DNA of 64,000 nt, from contig CACYHW010000005.1 in NCBI GenBank assembly GCA_902774335.1, forward strand, positions 30,895 through 94,894, given 5' to 3'. The notes under the pieces were generated by a model, which made no database searches, was not told the origin of the DNA, and saw only the letters and a list, made by a program, of their open reading frames with translations. The number at the start of each line of letters is the position of its first letter. Position 1 is the stretch's first letter. The position numbers and the translations under genes were made by a program. This DNA comes from an uncultured Bacteroidales bacterium (lineage in GTDB: Bacteria; Bacteroidota; Bacteroidia; Bacteroidales; Bacteroidaceae). This document shows, piece by piece, positions 36,329 to 45,133 of the stretch.

Positions 36329-36950
36329 AGGGGAGAGAACTCAGTGGAGATGAGGGAGTTATTTGGATGGTTTGGCAGCCGATGGATTGGGCGGGGAGGA
36401 TGTCTTTTTCCAGGCTGTCACCTATCATTACGGTTTCCCGGGGCTCCAGGCCTAATGCGGCTACTCCCAGGCGGAAGATCTGGGGATCTGGTTTGCGGAC
36501 TCCTGCTACGGCCGATTCTATTACGTCTTTAAAAAGGTGACTTAGTCCGAACTCTTCAAGCACCGTGTGCATGTTGCCGTAAAAGTTTGTAACAAGCACC
36601 ATGGGCAGTTTTATTCTTTCCAAGACGGGTTTGGAGACGGTGGTGATATGTTTTACCACTTTGTTGTAGCAGGTGTCAAGGATGGTGTCCTGCGCGTTTA
36701 CAGCAACACCGTGCTGCTGCAGATACTCTGTCTGGAGGGCAATCTTGGTCTGCAGGGTTTTGCAGAATGTATAATCGGGCCCGATGATGGGGTTGCGGCC
36801 CAGGGTGCGCTCGGTGTAGACATATGCCTCATACAGCAGATCCTCGGGTATATCGGCCACAACGGAGTATGCTTCCCTGAAGGCGTTGAACCAGTGGATG
36901 CCGTCGGAGTCGATCGTTCCTCCAAAATCTATCAGAATACCCTTAATCAT
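36309..36950 (-). CDS. HAD-superfamily hydrolase
   Basis: Haloacid-dehalogenase-fold phosphatase (213 aa), last gene of the five-gene lipid-like cassette. Motif I reads ILIDFGGTID: nucleophile Asp8 is present, but the second Asp of DxDxT is Gly10, so acid/base catalysis must differ from standard phosphatases. Motif II is LVTNFYG, motif III RKPDPQIF and motif IV MIGDSLEKD; a helical cap spans about residues 18-85. It overlaps the membrane-protein gene by 8 nt. Inferred role: removing a phosphate from an intermediate of the cassette. Its last codons come from a palindromic repeat. Confidence 0.85.
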   Translation of the reverse strand: MIKGILIDFGGTIDSDGIHWFNAFREAYSVVADIPEDLLYEAYVYTERTLGRNPIIGPDYTFCKTLQTKIALQTEYLQQHGVAVNAQDTILDTCYNKVVKHITTVSKPVLERIKLPMVLVTNFYGNMHTVLEEFGLSHLFKDVIESAVAGVRKPDPQIFRLGVAALGLEPRETVMIGDSLEKDILPAQSIGCQTIQITPSSPLSSLPSDLREL

Positions 36951-37953
36951 GTTTGCGTCCCGTTTTCATCATTATTATGCCGATAACCGTCCAGACAATC
37001 TGGCGCAGACGTGCCACAAGTGCGGTGTAGAGTCCGTATGCGCCGGGCACCTGTATACCACCGGCTGCCAGAGCCATTCCGCCCTCGTATCCGCCCATCT
37101 GCATGGGTGAGAAGAATATCAGGTTGCTGAACAGCGACGAGAATGCCATTACCAGTATGCTGTCCCAGAAGCTGAATCCCGGCATGAGCATACCTATCAG
37201 AAGCCAGTACTCCAGGCATGAAACCACGCGTGCGGCGTACTCCAGAAAGAGCGACCACCAGAACGGAGCCTTGCGCTGAGTATGCAGGAACGCAATTTGG
37301 CTGTCCACCTCCTCAAGTTCTGCCCTATGTTTGTCCAGATAGCCGGCAGCCCATTTCTTAACCAGCGGGATACGGCTCAAAAGACCGAATACCTTGACCA
37401 CGAATCCGTGTCGGTAACCCAGCGAGAAGAACCAGAGCACAAGAACGAACACCACGCTCATTACACCCAGCATCACGCACATCCACGCATTGAGCACATA
37501 CTTTGAGCCCACGCAGAAATGGAGCACCACATATAGCACCACGGCCGACAGCCAGAAACAGAAGTGCGAGCAGATATGCATCATGGAGTAAAGGATCACA
37601 GCCGATGACGCCTTCCTGCCGCCCACAAAACCGGACAGCTCAAGGATGCGGTAAGGCTCACCTCCCATGAGTCCGAGCGGAGTGACATAGTTGAGCGCAT
37701 ACCCCGAGACGGTCAGTTGGAACACCTTGCCGAACGGTACGCGGCGGCTGGTGCCGTCATTGATGATGAGCCCGAACGAGCAGGCGTTCATCAGATAGAT
37801 CAGCCCCCAAAGCAGCACAATGACAGGAAACCATATTCCAGCATCGGAAAGCACCTCCCTGACGCGGTTCCAGTCAGCATCGAAGGTGAGCAGCATGAGT
37901 ACCACCGCCGCTACTCCGAATACAAAGAATATGTTCTGCCAGCGTTTTTTCAT
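36943..37953 (-). CDS. YbhN/LPG-synthase-like membrane protein (putative flippase)
   Basis: Integral membrane protein (336 aa, about 8 hydrophobic segments) of the lysylphosphatidylglycerol-synthase transmembrane / UPF0104 family. Diagnostic stretch is VSGYALNYVTPLGLMGGEPYR (split here between loop and helix near residue 85), with FFSPMQMGGYEGGMALAAGG near residue 285. Relatives are the flippase half of MprF or stand-alone proteins of unknown transport role. It overlaps the CDP-alcohol phosphotransferase gene by 4 nt and the HAD gene by 8 nt, suggesting it moves that enzyme's product across the membrane; this is inference. Confidence 0.85.
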   Translation of the reverse strand: MKKRWQNIFFVFGVAAVVLMLLTFDADWNRVREVLSDAGIWFPVIVLLWGLIYLMNACSFGLIINDGTSRRVPFGKVFQLTVSGYALNYVTPLGLMGGEPYRILELSGFVGGRKASSAVILYSMMHICSHFCFWLSAVVLYVVLHFCVGSKYVLNAWMCVMLGVMSVVFVLVLWFFSLGYRHGFVVKVFGLLSRIPLVKKWAAGYLDKHRAELEEVDSQIAFLHTQRKAPFWWSLFLEYAARVVSCLEYWLLIGMLMPGFSFWDSILVMAFSSLFSNLIFFSPMQMGGYEGGMALAAGGIQVPGAYGLYTALVARLRQIVWTVIGIIMMKTGRKHD

Positions 37954-38876
37954 ATCCTCTCCATCATATCACGGCATGCTTTCTCGTGATAAGCCTTCAT
38001 GCCGTAAAAGATTATGTTCATGACCGTAAGCTCAAACACAAAGTATATCCAGGGCTCACCTACGAGCAGTGTTATGTAGAGCGCTATGGCGCGGGTATTG
38101 AAAGTCGATATGTTGGTCCATTTGAGAACGGGATATGTGCGGCGGCAGAACTCCTGTCCCAGCTCCTGAGGAATCTCATTGCCGTACTTGGCGCGCACAG
38201 CATCACGGAACTTCTGGAAGCAGGGCGTCATGCCCTCCTGACTGCGGGTGTAGTTCTGATAGAAAAAGAGCCATATCTTCCAGAACCAGCGCTCACGCCA
38301 TGGAGTGTTACTCTGCTGCTCCGCAAGTTCACGGCTGTCGTTGAGTTCGGCGTTATCGCCGTGAAACAGCAGATAGATGTTACGGTAATAGTCGGCCAGA
38401 CCTGCCTGACGCGAGTGGAACACTATGCTCGAAAAGAACTCCAGTACCCATATCCATATACCCCACACACGGCCGTCACCGAAAGGCATGGGTTCAAAGG
38501 TGAGCCTGACGGCCAGGAATATGTAGATGGAGGCAAACCAAAGGTCACCGGCAAAACCGTCCAGCAGACGCCCCCACAGGGTCTTCTTGCCGGTCATACG
38601 TGCCAGCTGTCCGTCGGCGCTGTCCAGGAAGTTTGCCAGCATGAGCATGGCTATTCCAAGTATCGTCCAGTCAAGGGTGGTGTGCCACCAGCAGAAACCT
38701 GCAAATACCCCAAGGAATATGGATATTACGGTAACTACATTGGGATGGATATTAAGAGCCTCAAAGAAACGTGCAAGCACATATCCTATGGGGCGTGTAA
38801 ACCATATGTCAAGCCACTCCTCGGTATCCTTGGATTTGAAAGTGGCAGCTATTTTTCCTTGTTTCCTATCTGTCAT
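37950..38876 (-). CDS. CDP-alcohol phosphatidyltransferase family protein
   Basis: Membrane enzyme that transfers a phospho-alcohol from a CDP-activated donor. The full motif is visible near residue 87: DSADGQLARMTG followed by GRLLDGFAGD, giving all four aspartates of DxxDGxxAR…GxxxDxxxD. At 308 aa it is longer than typical phosphatidylglycerophosphate or phosphatidylserine synthases; an extra soluble segment (about 175-250, SRQAGLADYYRN onward) lies between membrane helices. ATG 38876 overlaps the ATP-grasp stop by 4 nt. With an adjacent nucleotidyltransferase gene it resembles the CTP:inositol-phosphate cytidylyltransferase/phosphotransferase pairing, but the alcohol is unknown. Confidence 0.88.
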   Translation of the reverse strand: MTDRKQGKIAATFKSKDTEEWLDIWFTRPIGYVLARFFEALNIHPNVVTVISIFLGVFAGFCWWHTTLDWTILGIAMLMLANFLDSADGQLARMTGKKTLWGRLLDGFAGDLWFASIYIFLAVRLTFEPMPFGDGRVWGIWIWVLEFFSSIVFHSRQAGLADYYRNIYLLFHGDNAELNDSRELAEQQSNTPWRERWFWKIWLFFYQNYTRSQEGMTPCFQKFRDAVRAKYGNEIPQELGQEFCRRTYPVLKWTNISTFNTRAIALYITLLVGEPWIYFVFELTVMNIIFYGMKAYHEKACRDMMERI

Positions 38877-39694
38877 CTCTTGTTCATTATCAGTTCCGCA
38901 ATCTTTTGCGCCGCGCCCACGGTGCATGTCCTGAAGCTGGGCCAGTCGTTGAAATCAATCAGGGTGACCTGTCCGTCCGGACCCACCACAGCATCTCCTC
39001 CGTAGACATCGGTCCCAAGCAGTTCCGATGCGCGGTCAGCTACGGCCGTAAGAGTGTCCATATCCACACAGGCGCTGTCGGGGTTATCGTTGTAACGCTC
39101 CTGTCCGAACTTGCTCTCCTTGACACCGGCGGCATAGCAGTCGGTAAGGCCTGAGCCGCGTACACCGTAGAACTTGACCACCCAGCCGGGCATGTGCGCC
39201 TGAAGCACGCACTCACCTATACCGCGCTCCGCAAAACTTCTGAGCGCCGCACGGCACTCGCCGGAGTTGCTTATGTATTGGACGTCGTCCTGTATCACGG
39301 AATGGCTGTCGGGGCGTTTGATCCAGCAGGGGTAGATGTTCCAGCCGGCGGGAATATCTTGAGTAGAGCAGATTACGCTCTCGGGAATAAGACCGCTGCC
39401 CTGTAAAAGAACTGTCTGAGCTGCCCGACCGCAGTTTCTGACGGCCTGCACAGTATTGGTTACCGTTAAGCCCGATGCTGCCAGTATATCCAGCGCCTCA
39501 CGGCTTCTTGCCATCTGGAAGATTGCGTCCGTACCGGCGGGAATACCGTCATGCACAAGCTCCTGCTCGGTCATGCTCACCACCTGGTGCCCGTGGCGCT
39601 CCAGTTCCAGGGCTACGGCACGAAACACGGCGGCATCGCCCGACACTCTGTTGGGCGAAAACGTCTCGGCACGGCTTACTCCAAGATATCTCAT
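38873..39694 (-). CDS. ATP-grasp-fold protein of unknown substrate
   Basis: Predicted ATP-dependent carboxylate ligase (273 aa). The fold is suggested by the order of an N-terminal Rossmann-like part (RYLGVSRAETFSPNRVSGD), a central CWIKRPDSHSV strand with the nucleotide-contacting Lys, VLQAHMPGWVVKFYGVRG, and the C-terminal metal site VTLIDFNDWPSF. It overlaps both neighbours by 4 nt, so it must be made in step with the nucleotidyltransferase and the CDP-alcohol enzyme. ATP-grasp enzymes join an acid to an amine or thiol, so an amino-acid- or peptide-like substituent on the head group is possible. I do not recognise a named family. Confidence 0.78.
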   Translation of the reverse strand: MRYLGVSRAETFSPNRVSGDAAVFRAVALELERHGHQVVSMTEQELVHDGIPAGTDAIFQMARSREALDILAASGLTVTNTVQAVRNCGRAAQTVLLQGSGLIPESVICSTQDIPAGWNIYPCWIKRPDSHSVIQDDVQYISNSGECRAALRSFAERGIGECVLQAHMPGWVVKFYGVRGSGLTDCYAAGVKESKFGQERYNDNPDSACVDMDTLTAVADRASELLGTDVYGGDAVVGPDGQVTLIDFNDWPSFRTCTVGAAQKIAELIMNKR

Positions 39695-40386
39695 TGTTCC
39701 GATGCTATCTGACAGGCCTTGGCCACATCACTTACATGGTCCACATCGACCACCTGTCCCATATCAAAAGCCTTGAGTCTGAGCCCCGATTCCAACAGAC
39801 GGCGCTGGAAATAGCGCATCCTGGTCTGTCCGCTCTCCACACACTCGCTGAGCACGTCAAGAGCACGGGTCTTAAGGGCATAAATACCCGCCGACACATA
39901 CCGGCATGATGCTTTCTCGTCCAGGAACCCCTTTATCATCATCTCCCCATCGGTATCAACATAGAGAGGTTTCTCGTCATCAACCAACCTGGTCACTCCC
40001 ATCACTCCGTCGTAAGGGGTACGGGCGAACTCATCCATCATGGCACTCAGGCTGCTCTCACGGAACACCGTATCGACGGTGGTCACGCAGAACCTGTCAC
40101 TGCCCAGGTAAGGGGCCAGTTCCATAAGGCTGTGCATGGGTGTGGGGGTACTCTTGACCGTAAGGTCTATAGGCAGCTCCCGGGCCAGGCCGGAAACGAA
40201 ATCGGCCACCGCGGGGTTATCGGCATTCACAATAACAGCTATACGGTCGGCGCCGCAACGCATCATGATGCGGGCCAGACGCTCTATCATGGGAACGCCG
40301 TTTATGGGCACCAACGGTTTGGGCTCACCAAAGCCCTCTGAGGCCAGACGGCTCCCCTTGCCTGCCGATATGATGCCGAACCGCAT
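39691..40386 (-). CDS. Sugar/alcohol-phosphate nucleotidyltransferase
   Basis: GT-A-fold nucleotidyltransferase (231 aa) with the NTP-binding signature ISAGKGSRLASEGFGEPKPL at the N terminus and metal-site region CVTTVDTVF near residue 95. Proteins of this kind activate sugar or polyol phosphates to NDP forms. First gene of the overlapping cassette and 12 nt after pdxA. Inferred role: making the CDP-alcohol donor used by the phosphotransferase two genes downstream. A cytidylyl preference is assumed from context, not shown by the sequence. It is distinct from the MurU-like protein at 47995. Confidence 0.85.
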   Translation of the reverse strand: MRFGIISAGKGSRLASEGFGEPKPLVPINGVPMIERLARIMMRCGADRIAVIVNADNPAVADFVSGLARELPIDLTVKSTPTPMHSLMELAPYLGSDRFCVTTVDTVFRESSLSAMMDEFARTPYDGVMGVTRLVDDEKPLYVDTDGEMMIKGFLDEKASCRYVSAGIYALKTRALDVLSECVESGQTRMRYFQRRLLESGLRLKAFDMGQVVDVDHVSDVAKACQIASEQ

Positions 40387-40398
40387 ATAAGAATCCTG

Positions 40399-41493
40399 TT
40401 AATCCTTATTGTTGGTATCCAGGTTCTTGAGTTTGTCGCTGTCGTCGCGACGGTCAAAGTAGAGTTTGCCCAGAGGGTTGGCATGTATCTTCTCCTCGTT
40501 GCGACGGCAACGCAGGATGTCTATCGCAGCAAAGATGGCCTGACGCATCGACTCCTCACTGGCCAGTCCCTTGCCTGCAATGTCATAGGCTGTACCGTGA
40601 TCGGGCGATGTGCGGACCACCGGCAGACCGGCGGTAAAGTTGACTCCGCACTCCATGTCAAGCGCCTTGAGTGGGATAAGTCCCTGATCGTGGTACATGG
40701 CCAGTACGGCATCGAACTTGCGGTAATCGCCGCTGCCAAAGAATCCGTCGGCCGAGAAGGGGCCGAAGCACTGGATCTTCTCGGCAACTGCCTCATCGAT
40801 GGCAGGCTTGATGATATCCTTCTCCTCCTTGCCGATAAGGCCGTCATCGCTGGCATGCGGGTTGAGAGCCAGCACGGCTATGCGAGGTATCTCAATGCCG
40901 AAATCGTTCTTGAGCGACTTGTAGAGTATTCTGAGTTTATCCTTGATAAGGTCCTTGTTCAGGAGTGAGGCAACCTTGGCGATGGGCTCGTGAACGGTAG
41001 CCAGAGCCACCCTCATAGAGTTGTTCATAAGAATCATGAGAGCATGGTTTCCCTCGCCCAGCTGAGCCTCGATATACTCGGTGTGACCCGGGAAATGAAA
41101 AGCGTCGGAGTGGATGCTCTTCTTGTTGATGGGAGCTGTAACCAGGACATCGATCATACCCTCACGGTACTCCTTCACGGCACGCTCCAGAGCCTGATAG
41201 GCGGCAGTACCACTCTCCTGGGTTGCCATTCCGAACTCAACCTTGACATCCTCGGCATTGCAGTTCACCAGATTCAGACGGTCGTTCTGTGCATCGGCGG
41301 CACTGTCCACAACACTGAAATTGGTAGGTGAGTCAATGGTCTTGCGGTGATAGGTCATCACCTTGGGTGAGCCATATACTACCGGAATACAGAACTCGAA
41401 CATGGTAGGATCCTCAAAGGTCTTGAGAATCACCTCGTATCCTATACCGTTTACATCACCCTGGGTTATTCCGACTTTTATCTTGTCACTCAT
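40399..41493 (-). CDS. pdxA: 4-hydroxythreonine-4-phosphate dehydrogenase
   Basis: NAD-dependent, metal-binding enzyme of the DXP-dependent vitamin B6 pathway. The N terminus is KVGITQGDVNGIGYEVILK. The metal-binding His of FPGHTEYIEAQLG and AMYHDQGLIPLKAL are present, as is VNFTAGLPVVRTSPDHGTAYD. It is 364 aa, slightly longer than E. coli PdxA because of a charged C-terminal tail (NTNNKD end). It follows the DUF4837 gene by 6 nt and precedes the nucleotidyltransferase by 12 nt. PdxJ is not nearby, so a PdxA2-like side role cannot be excluded, but the canonical call is most likely. Confidence 0.9.
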   Translation of the reverse strand: MSDKIKVGITQGDVNGIGYEVILKTFEDPTMFEFCIPVVYGSPKVMTYHRKTIDSPTNFSVVDSAADAQNDRLNLVNCNAEDVKVEFGMATQESGTAAYQALERAVKEYREGMIDVLVTAPINKKSIHSDAFHFPGHTEYIEAQLGEGNHALMILMNNSMRVALATVHEPIAKVASLLNKDLIKDKLRILYKSLKNDFGIEIPRIAVLALNPHASDDGLIGKEEKDIIKPAIDEAVAEKIQCFGPFSADGFFGSGDYRKFDAVLAMYHDQGLIPLKALDMECGVNFTAGLPVVRTSPDHGTAYDIAGKGLASEESMRQAIFAAIDILRCRRNEEKIHANPLGKLYFDRRDDSDKLKNLDTNNKD

Positions 41494-41499
41494 ATCGTA

Positions 41500-42702
41500 T
41501 TAATCTTCTGGTTCAATAATTATCTCTTCGAGATCATATCTGTATTTCTCCAAATCAAGTTCATCGGGAAGGCGCAGTGTATAGAGAGCTGCCTCAAGTC
41601 TCTTGAGCACGTTTCTCTTGGCCTGGTTGGGATAGTATACGAATCCCTCGGCCACAATCACACGCTGGTTCTTCTCGTCCACACGTGACACCGACACGAA
41701 CGGTCCGCCCATATCGTAATCCTTGACCTCCCAGAGGCCTCTTACTATCATTGCATACTCTCCGTGTACAGCCTCTTCGGACACCAGATTGAACTCCTTC
41801 CTGGTAATCACGTACTGCCCTTCCTTGGGACCGGGCACGTTTCTCTGCATCACGGAGTCACGTTTTCTGGTAAAGTACTCCTCGGTAAAAGTATCGGCAT
41901 CCCTGTAGGGATAGGAGTAGATGACCAGGTTAAGGTCCTGCTCCACCTTCTTGACGAATCTCTCGCAGCGGGCCCAAAGGAAATGGCGGCCCACGGTGAC
42001 CTTGGTAAGCTCGGTAGGAGCCCATATGTCACATCCGAACAGTTTCTTGACCTCCTCCTGCACATAGGGCTGATGATCCTCCCTGAGCAGGTCGCACTCG
42101 CGGTTGAGTTCGGCCTTGGTAAAGAAGTCTACTATGACGTCACGGTTGTCCATAACAAAGTGTTTGAACTTGATGGCGTCGGGAGCCTGGATGGTCATGA
42201 TTATCTGGGGAGCGGCATAGACATCCCTTGAGAACTTGAACTTGCACTTGCTGTAGGTTGAGGGATCAATCTTGATGATCACTATGTTGCGGCAAAGGCG
42301 CAGGTTCTTGGACAGGTTGTTCTGGTTAATCCTGGACACCTTGAAGCAGGGCTCCGACTGCAGGACACCGGCCATATCGTCGGTCAGTATCGAGTAGAGG
42401 GAATCCACGGCTCCGGAATGGAAATCGTCCTCGCCGGCCACAAGAAGTATCTCATAGGGCGATCCGGCCGATGTGGGAGTAAGGACGCCCTTCTTCTTTT
42501 TGCGGTTGCCGGTCTTACGGATCTCGGTGTTCTTGGATTTCTTGGACTTCTTGGCCTTTGCACCGCTCTTGGCCGATGTGCTGACCTCTTTCCCGGCGTT
42601 CTCCTTGCCGTTCTGTCCGGTCTGGGATGCACGGGAGCCGCATGCCACGGTCAACATAACCGCAAGCAGCATCATGCAAACTCTATAGATGTATTTTTTC
42701 AT
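41500..42702 (-). CDS. DUF4837 family lipoprotein
   Basis: Predicted lipoprotein (400 aa): signal MLLAVMLTVAC with lipidated Cys near residue 21, then a Lys/Ser-rich linker (KSGAKAKKSKKSKNTEIRK) before a globular domain from about residue 80. The pattern (YEILLVAGEDDFHSG, DSLYSILTDDM, then C-terminal FVYYPNQAKRNVLKRLEA) matches the Bacteroidetes DUF4837 family, whose function is unknown. It lies between rlmN (11 nt) and pdxA (6 nt) in one operon. The very basic linker could touch the cell wall or LPS, but this is speculation. Confidence 0.85.
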   Translation of the reverse strand: MKKYIYRVCMMLLAVMLTVACGSRASQTGQNGKENAGKEVSTSAKSGAKAKKSKKSKNTEIRKTGNRKKKKGVLTPTSAGSPYEILLVAGEDDFHSGAVDSLYSILTDDMAGVLQSEPCFKVSRINQNNLSKNLRLCRNIVIIKIDPSTYSKCKFKFSRDVYAAPQIIMTIQAPDAIKFKHFVMDNRDVIVDFFTKAELNRECDLLREDHQPYVQEEVKKLFGCDIWAPTELTKVTVGRHFLWARCERFVKKVEQDLNLVIYSYPYRDADTFTEEYFTRKRDSVMQRNVPGPKEGQYVITRKEFNLVSEEAVHGEYAMIVRGLWEVKDYDMGGPFVSVSRVDEKNQRVIVAEGFVYYPNQAKRNVLKRLEAALYTLRLPDELDLEKYRYDLEEIIIEPED

Positions 42703-42713
42703 ATCTAAAAGAT

Positions 42714-43739
42714 TTAGGAATTCTCGTTTTTAGCCGTACTCAGCATGCCGCACGCAGCCCAGATGTCCTCGCCTCGCGACGCACGTATGGTGGCGAACAC
42801 GCCGTGACCGGTAAGCCAGTCGCGGAACTCCACCATGCGCTCCTCGGGGACAGGACGCAGGGGGCTGTCCGGAATGGCATGGAATCGTATCAGGTTTACA
42901 CGGCAGCTCAGTCCGTTAAGTGTCTTGACAAGCTGGCGGGCATCGTCAATGGAGTCATTCACACCGTCAAACATGGTGTACTCGAACGACAGACGGCGCT
43001 GGTGGCTGAAGTCATATCGGCGCAGCACCTCCAGCATCTCGGTCATGGAGAAGGCCTTCTCGGCCGGGATAAGCTCACGGCGCTTTTGAGGCGTGGGAGC
43101 ATGCAGGCTCACTGCGATGTGGCACTCACAGCCCTCGATAAGCTGTTTGAGCTCGCGGCGCAGGCCCACTGTCGATATTGTGATGCGCTTGGGGCTCCAT
43201 CCGAATCCCCAGGGCGCGATCATGATCTCCTGAACGGCCAGGACGTTCTGCAGGTTGTCCAACGGCTCGCCCATGCCCATAAAGACCACGTTGGTCAGGT
43301 TCTCCTTGCCGGGCAGCGAGAGTATCTGGTTGAGTATCTCGCCGGCCGTGAGGCTTGCCGTATAGTGCTGGCGGCCTGTCATGCAGAACACGCAGCCCAT
43401 CTTGCAGCCCACCTGGCTCGATATGCAGAGTGTGGCGCGGTCGGCATCAGGAATATAGACAGCCTCCACAAAATGGCCGTCCTGCACGGGGAACAGATAC
43501 TTGACCGTGCCGTCCTGCGATGCGGCTGCATGCGATGGTGCAGCCAGAGCTACCTCGTAATTGGCAGCCAGACGCTCACGCAGCTTGAGCGATATGTTTG
43601 TCATCTGATCTATGGAACTAACCTGCTTGACATAGAGCCAGTCGGCCATCTGTTTGGCGGCGAACATAGGCATCCCTGTCTCAACGGCAACCTGCTGCAG
43701 TTCAGCCAGTGTCAATCCCACAAGATTCTTTTTTCCCAT
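42714..43739 (-). CDS. rlmN: 23S rRNA (adenine-2503-C2)-methyltransferase
   Basis: Radical-SAM enzyme that methylates C2 of A2503 in 23S rRNA and A37 in some tRNAs. The iron-sulfur motif is CKMGCVFCMTG (CxxxCxxC) near residue 111, followed by GEPLDNLQNV and SLHAPTPQKR. The C-terminal catalytic Cys region is ASRGEDIWAACGML, giving the second of the two methyl-transfer cysteines. It is full length (341 aa). First gene of the long minus-strand operon, with its own -7 box 17 nt upstream. Confidence 0.95.
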   Translation of the reverse strand: MGKKNLVGLTLAELQQVAVETGMPMFAAKQMADWLYVKQVSSIDQMTNISLKLRERLAANYEVALAAPSHAAASQDGTVKYLFPVQDGHFVEAVYIPDADRATLCISSQVGCKMGCVFCMTGRQHYTASLTAGEILNQILSLPGKENLTNVVFMGMGEPLDNLQNVLAVQEIMIAPWGFGWSPKRITISTVGLRRELKQLIEGCECHIAVSLHAPTPQKRRELIPAEKAFSMTEMLEVLRRYDFSHQRRLSFEYTMFDGVNDSIDDARQLVKTLNGLSCRVNLIRFHAIPDSPLRPVPEERMVEFRDWLTGHGVFATIRASRGEDIWAACGMLSTAKNENS

Positions 43740-43756
43740 AATAATTATACTTACTG

Positions 43757-43764
43757 CAAAAGTA
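43757..43764 (-). promoter_or_regulatory. -7 box for the rlmN operon
   Basis: Minus-strand TACTTTTG, an exact match, 17 nt before ATG 43739. It is only 14 bp from the divergent -7 box at 43779. Confidence 0.6.
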
Positions 43765-43778
43765 CAAAGAAAAATGAC

Positions 43779-43786
43779 TATTTTTG
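43779..43786 (+). promoter_or_regulatory. -7 box for the GT2 gene, 6 nt before the start codon
   Basis: TATTTTTG is an exact match and ends 6 nt before ATG 43793, the same spacing as at relA. It implies an mRNA with almost no leader. Confidence 0.65.
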
Positions 43787-43792
43787 CTTTAT

Positions 43793-45133
43793 ATGACAGA
43801 AACGATACAATTACCTAAATACGTCTCCTCAACCCTTGAGGTGAGAGAGTTGCTCAGCTCCACAAGTGCGCAGTATCTACTGCTTAACATAAGCGACAGG
43901 GAGGTTATCCTGTCCGATGACGCCCGCGACCGCATGCTTCAGGCCGCACAGTCCACAGGCGCAGGAATGGTGTTCTCGGACTACATAATGATGACCGGGC
44001 CCGATTCCATCATTCCCGCCCCGCTCATTGACATCCAGAGCGGCAGTCTGCGCGACGATTTTGACTTTGGAGCGATTGTCCTGGTTACACGCGCCGGCAT
44101 CGACGCCTACCTGGCCCGCACGGACCTCTACGAATCGCCGTCGGGCGGATTCTACCAGATGCGCCTGGCCATACAGGACGCACTGTCCATAGTACGTGTG
44201 CCCCAGCCTCTCTACACTGTCACGGAGACCGATCTGCGCACATCGGGCCAGAAACAGTTCGACTATGTGAACCCGCGCAACCGCAGCATCCAGATTGAGA
44301 TGGAAAAGATCTGCACCGAGCACCTCAAGCACATAGGCGGCTATCTGCAGCCGGGAGCCGGCAAGAGAATCGAATCATACGACGGCACATTCCCCGTTGA
44401 GGCATCGGTCATAATTCCTGTACGCAACAGGGAACGCACCATAGCCGACGCGGTGAAATCGGCCCTGGACCAGAAGCTTGACAGCCCGTTCAACGTGATA
44501 GTGGTTGACAACCACTCAACCGACGGCACCACCCACATACTGGCCGGTCTGGCCGCACAGGACAGCCGTCTCATACATATCATCCCGGAGAGCAATGACC
44601 TGGGAATAGGCGGATGCTGGAACCTGGCGGTCAACGACAGCCGTTGCGGCCGTTTTGCAGTCCAGTTGGACAGCGACGACCTGTACAGCGGCGCCGACAC
44701 GCTGCAGAAGGTGGTGGACAAGTTCCGCGAGGGAGGCTACTCCATGGTGATAGGCAGCTACCGCATGTGCAACTTCAGTCTGGAGACACTGCCGCCGGGC
44801 ATAATAGACCATCGCGAGTGGACCGATGAGAACGGCCCCAACAACGCGCTGCGCATTAACGGTCTGGGCGCTCCCCGAGCCTTCTACACCCCCGTTGTCA
44901 GGGAGATAGGATTCCCCAATGTGAGTTACGGCGAGGATTATGCCGTAGCCATACGCATTGCCGGCCAGTACCGCATAGGACGCATCTTTGACGAGCTCTA
45001 CCTGTGCCGCCGCTGGGAAGGCAACAGCGACGCCGCGCTGAGTCCCGAGAAGGTCAATGCCAACAACCTCTATAAGGACACCCTGCGCACCGCCGAACTG
45101 CAGAGACGTATTAACCAAAACCTGAGCCGTTGA
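43793..45133 (+). CDS. Two-domain GT2 glycosyltransferase
   Basis: 446 aa. Residues 1-200 form an N-terminal domain without a clear family ([20 protein letters not shown]), which itself has a weak GT-A look. Residues about 205-400 are a standard inverting GT2 domain: [34 protein letters not shown], metal motif [13 protein letters not shown] and the catalytic-region [16 protein letters not shown] 43793 is preferred over the TTG at 43784, which lies in the promoter. The stop overlaps the start of the DUF4922-SpoIID fusion (TGATG), so the two proteins are coupled. The acceptor is unknown. Confidence 0.85.
   Translation: MTETIQLPKYVSSTLEVRELLSSTSAQYLLLNISDREVILSDDARDRMLQAAQSTGAGMVFSDYIMMTGPDSIIPAPLIDIQSGSLRDDFDFGAIVLVTRAGIDAYLARTDLYESPSGGFYQMRLAIQDALSIVRVPQPLYTVTETDLRTSGQKQFDYVNPRNRSIQIEMEKICTEHLKHIGGYLQPGAGKRIESYDGTFPVEASVIIPVRNRERTIADAVKSALDQKLDSPFNVIVVDNHSTDGTTHILAGLAAQDSRLIHIIPESNDLGIGGCWNLAVNDSRCGRFAVQLDSDDLYSGADTLQKVVDKFREGGYSMVIGSYRMCNFSLETLPPGIIDHREWTDENGPNNALRINGLGAPRAFYTPVVREIGFPNVSYGEDYAVAIRIAGQYRIGRIFDELYLCRRWEGNSDAALSPEKVNANNLYKDTLRTAELQRRINQNLSR

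Noticed and set aside
37986-39005. 339-codon open frame on the plus strand opposite the CDP-alcohol enzyme
   Set aside because: Shadow frame of a gene with a complete CDP-alcohol motif; composition is unlike a protein.
42804-43796. 330-codon open frame opposite rlmN
   Set aside because: Shadow of rlmN, which has an intact radical-SAM motif.
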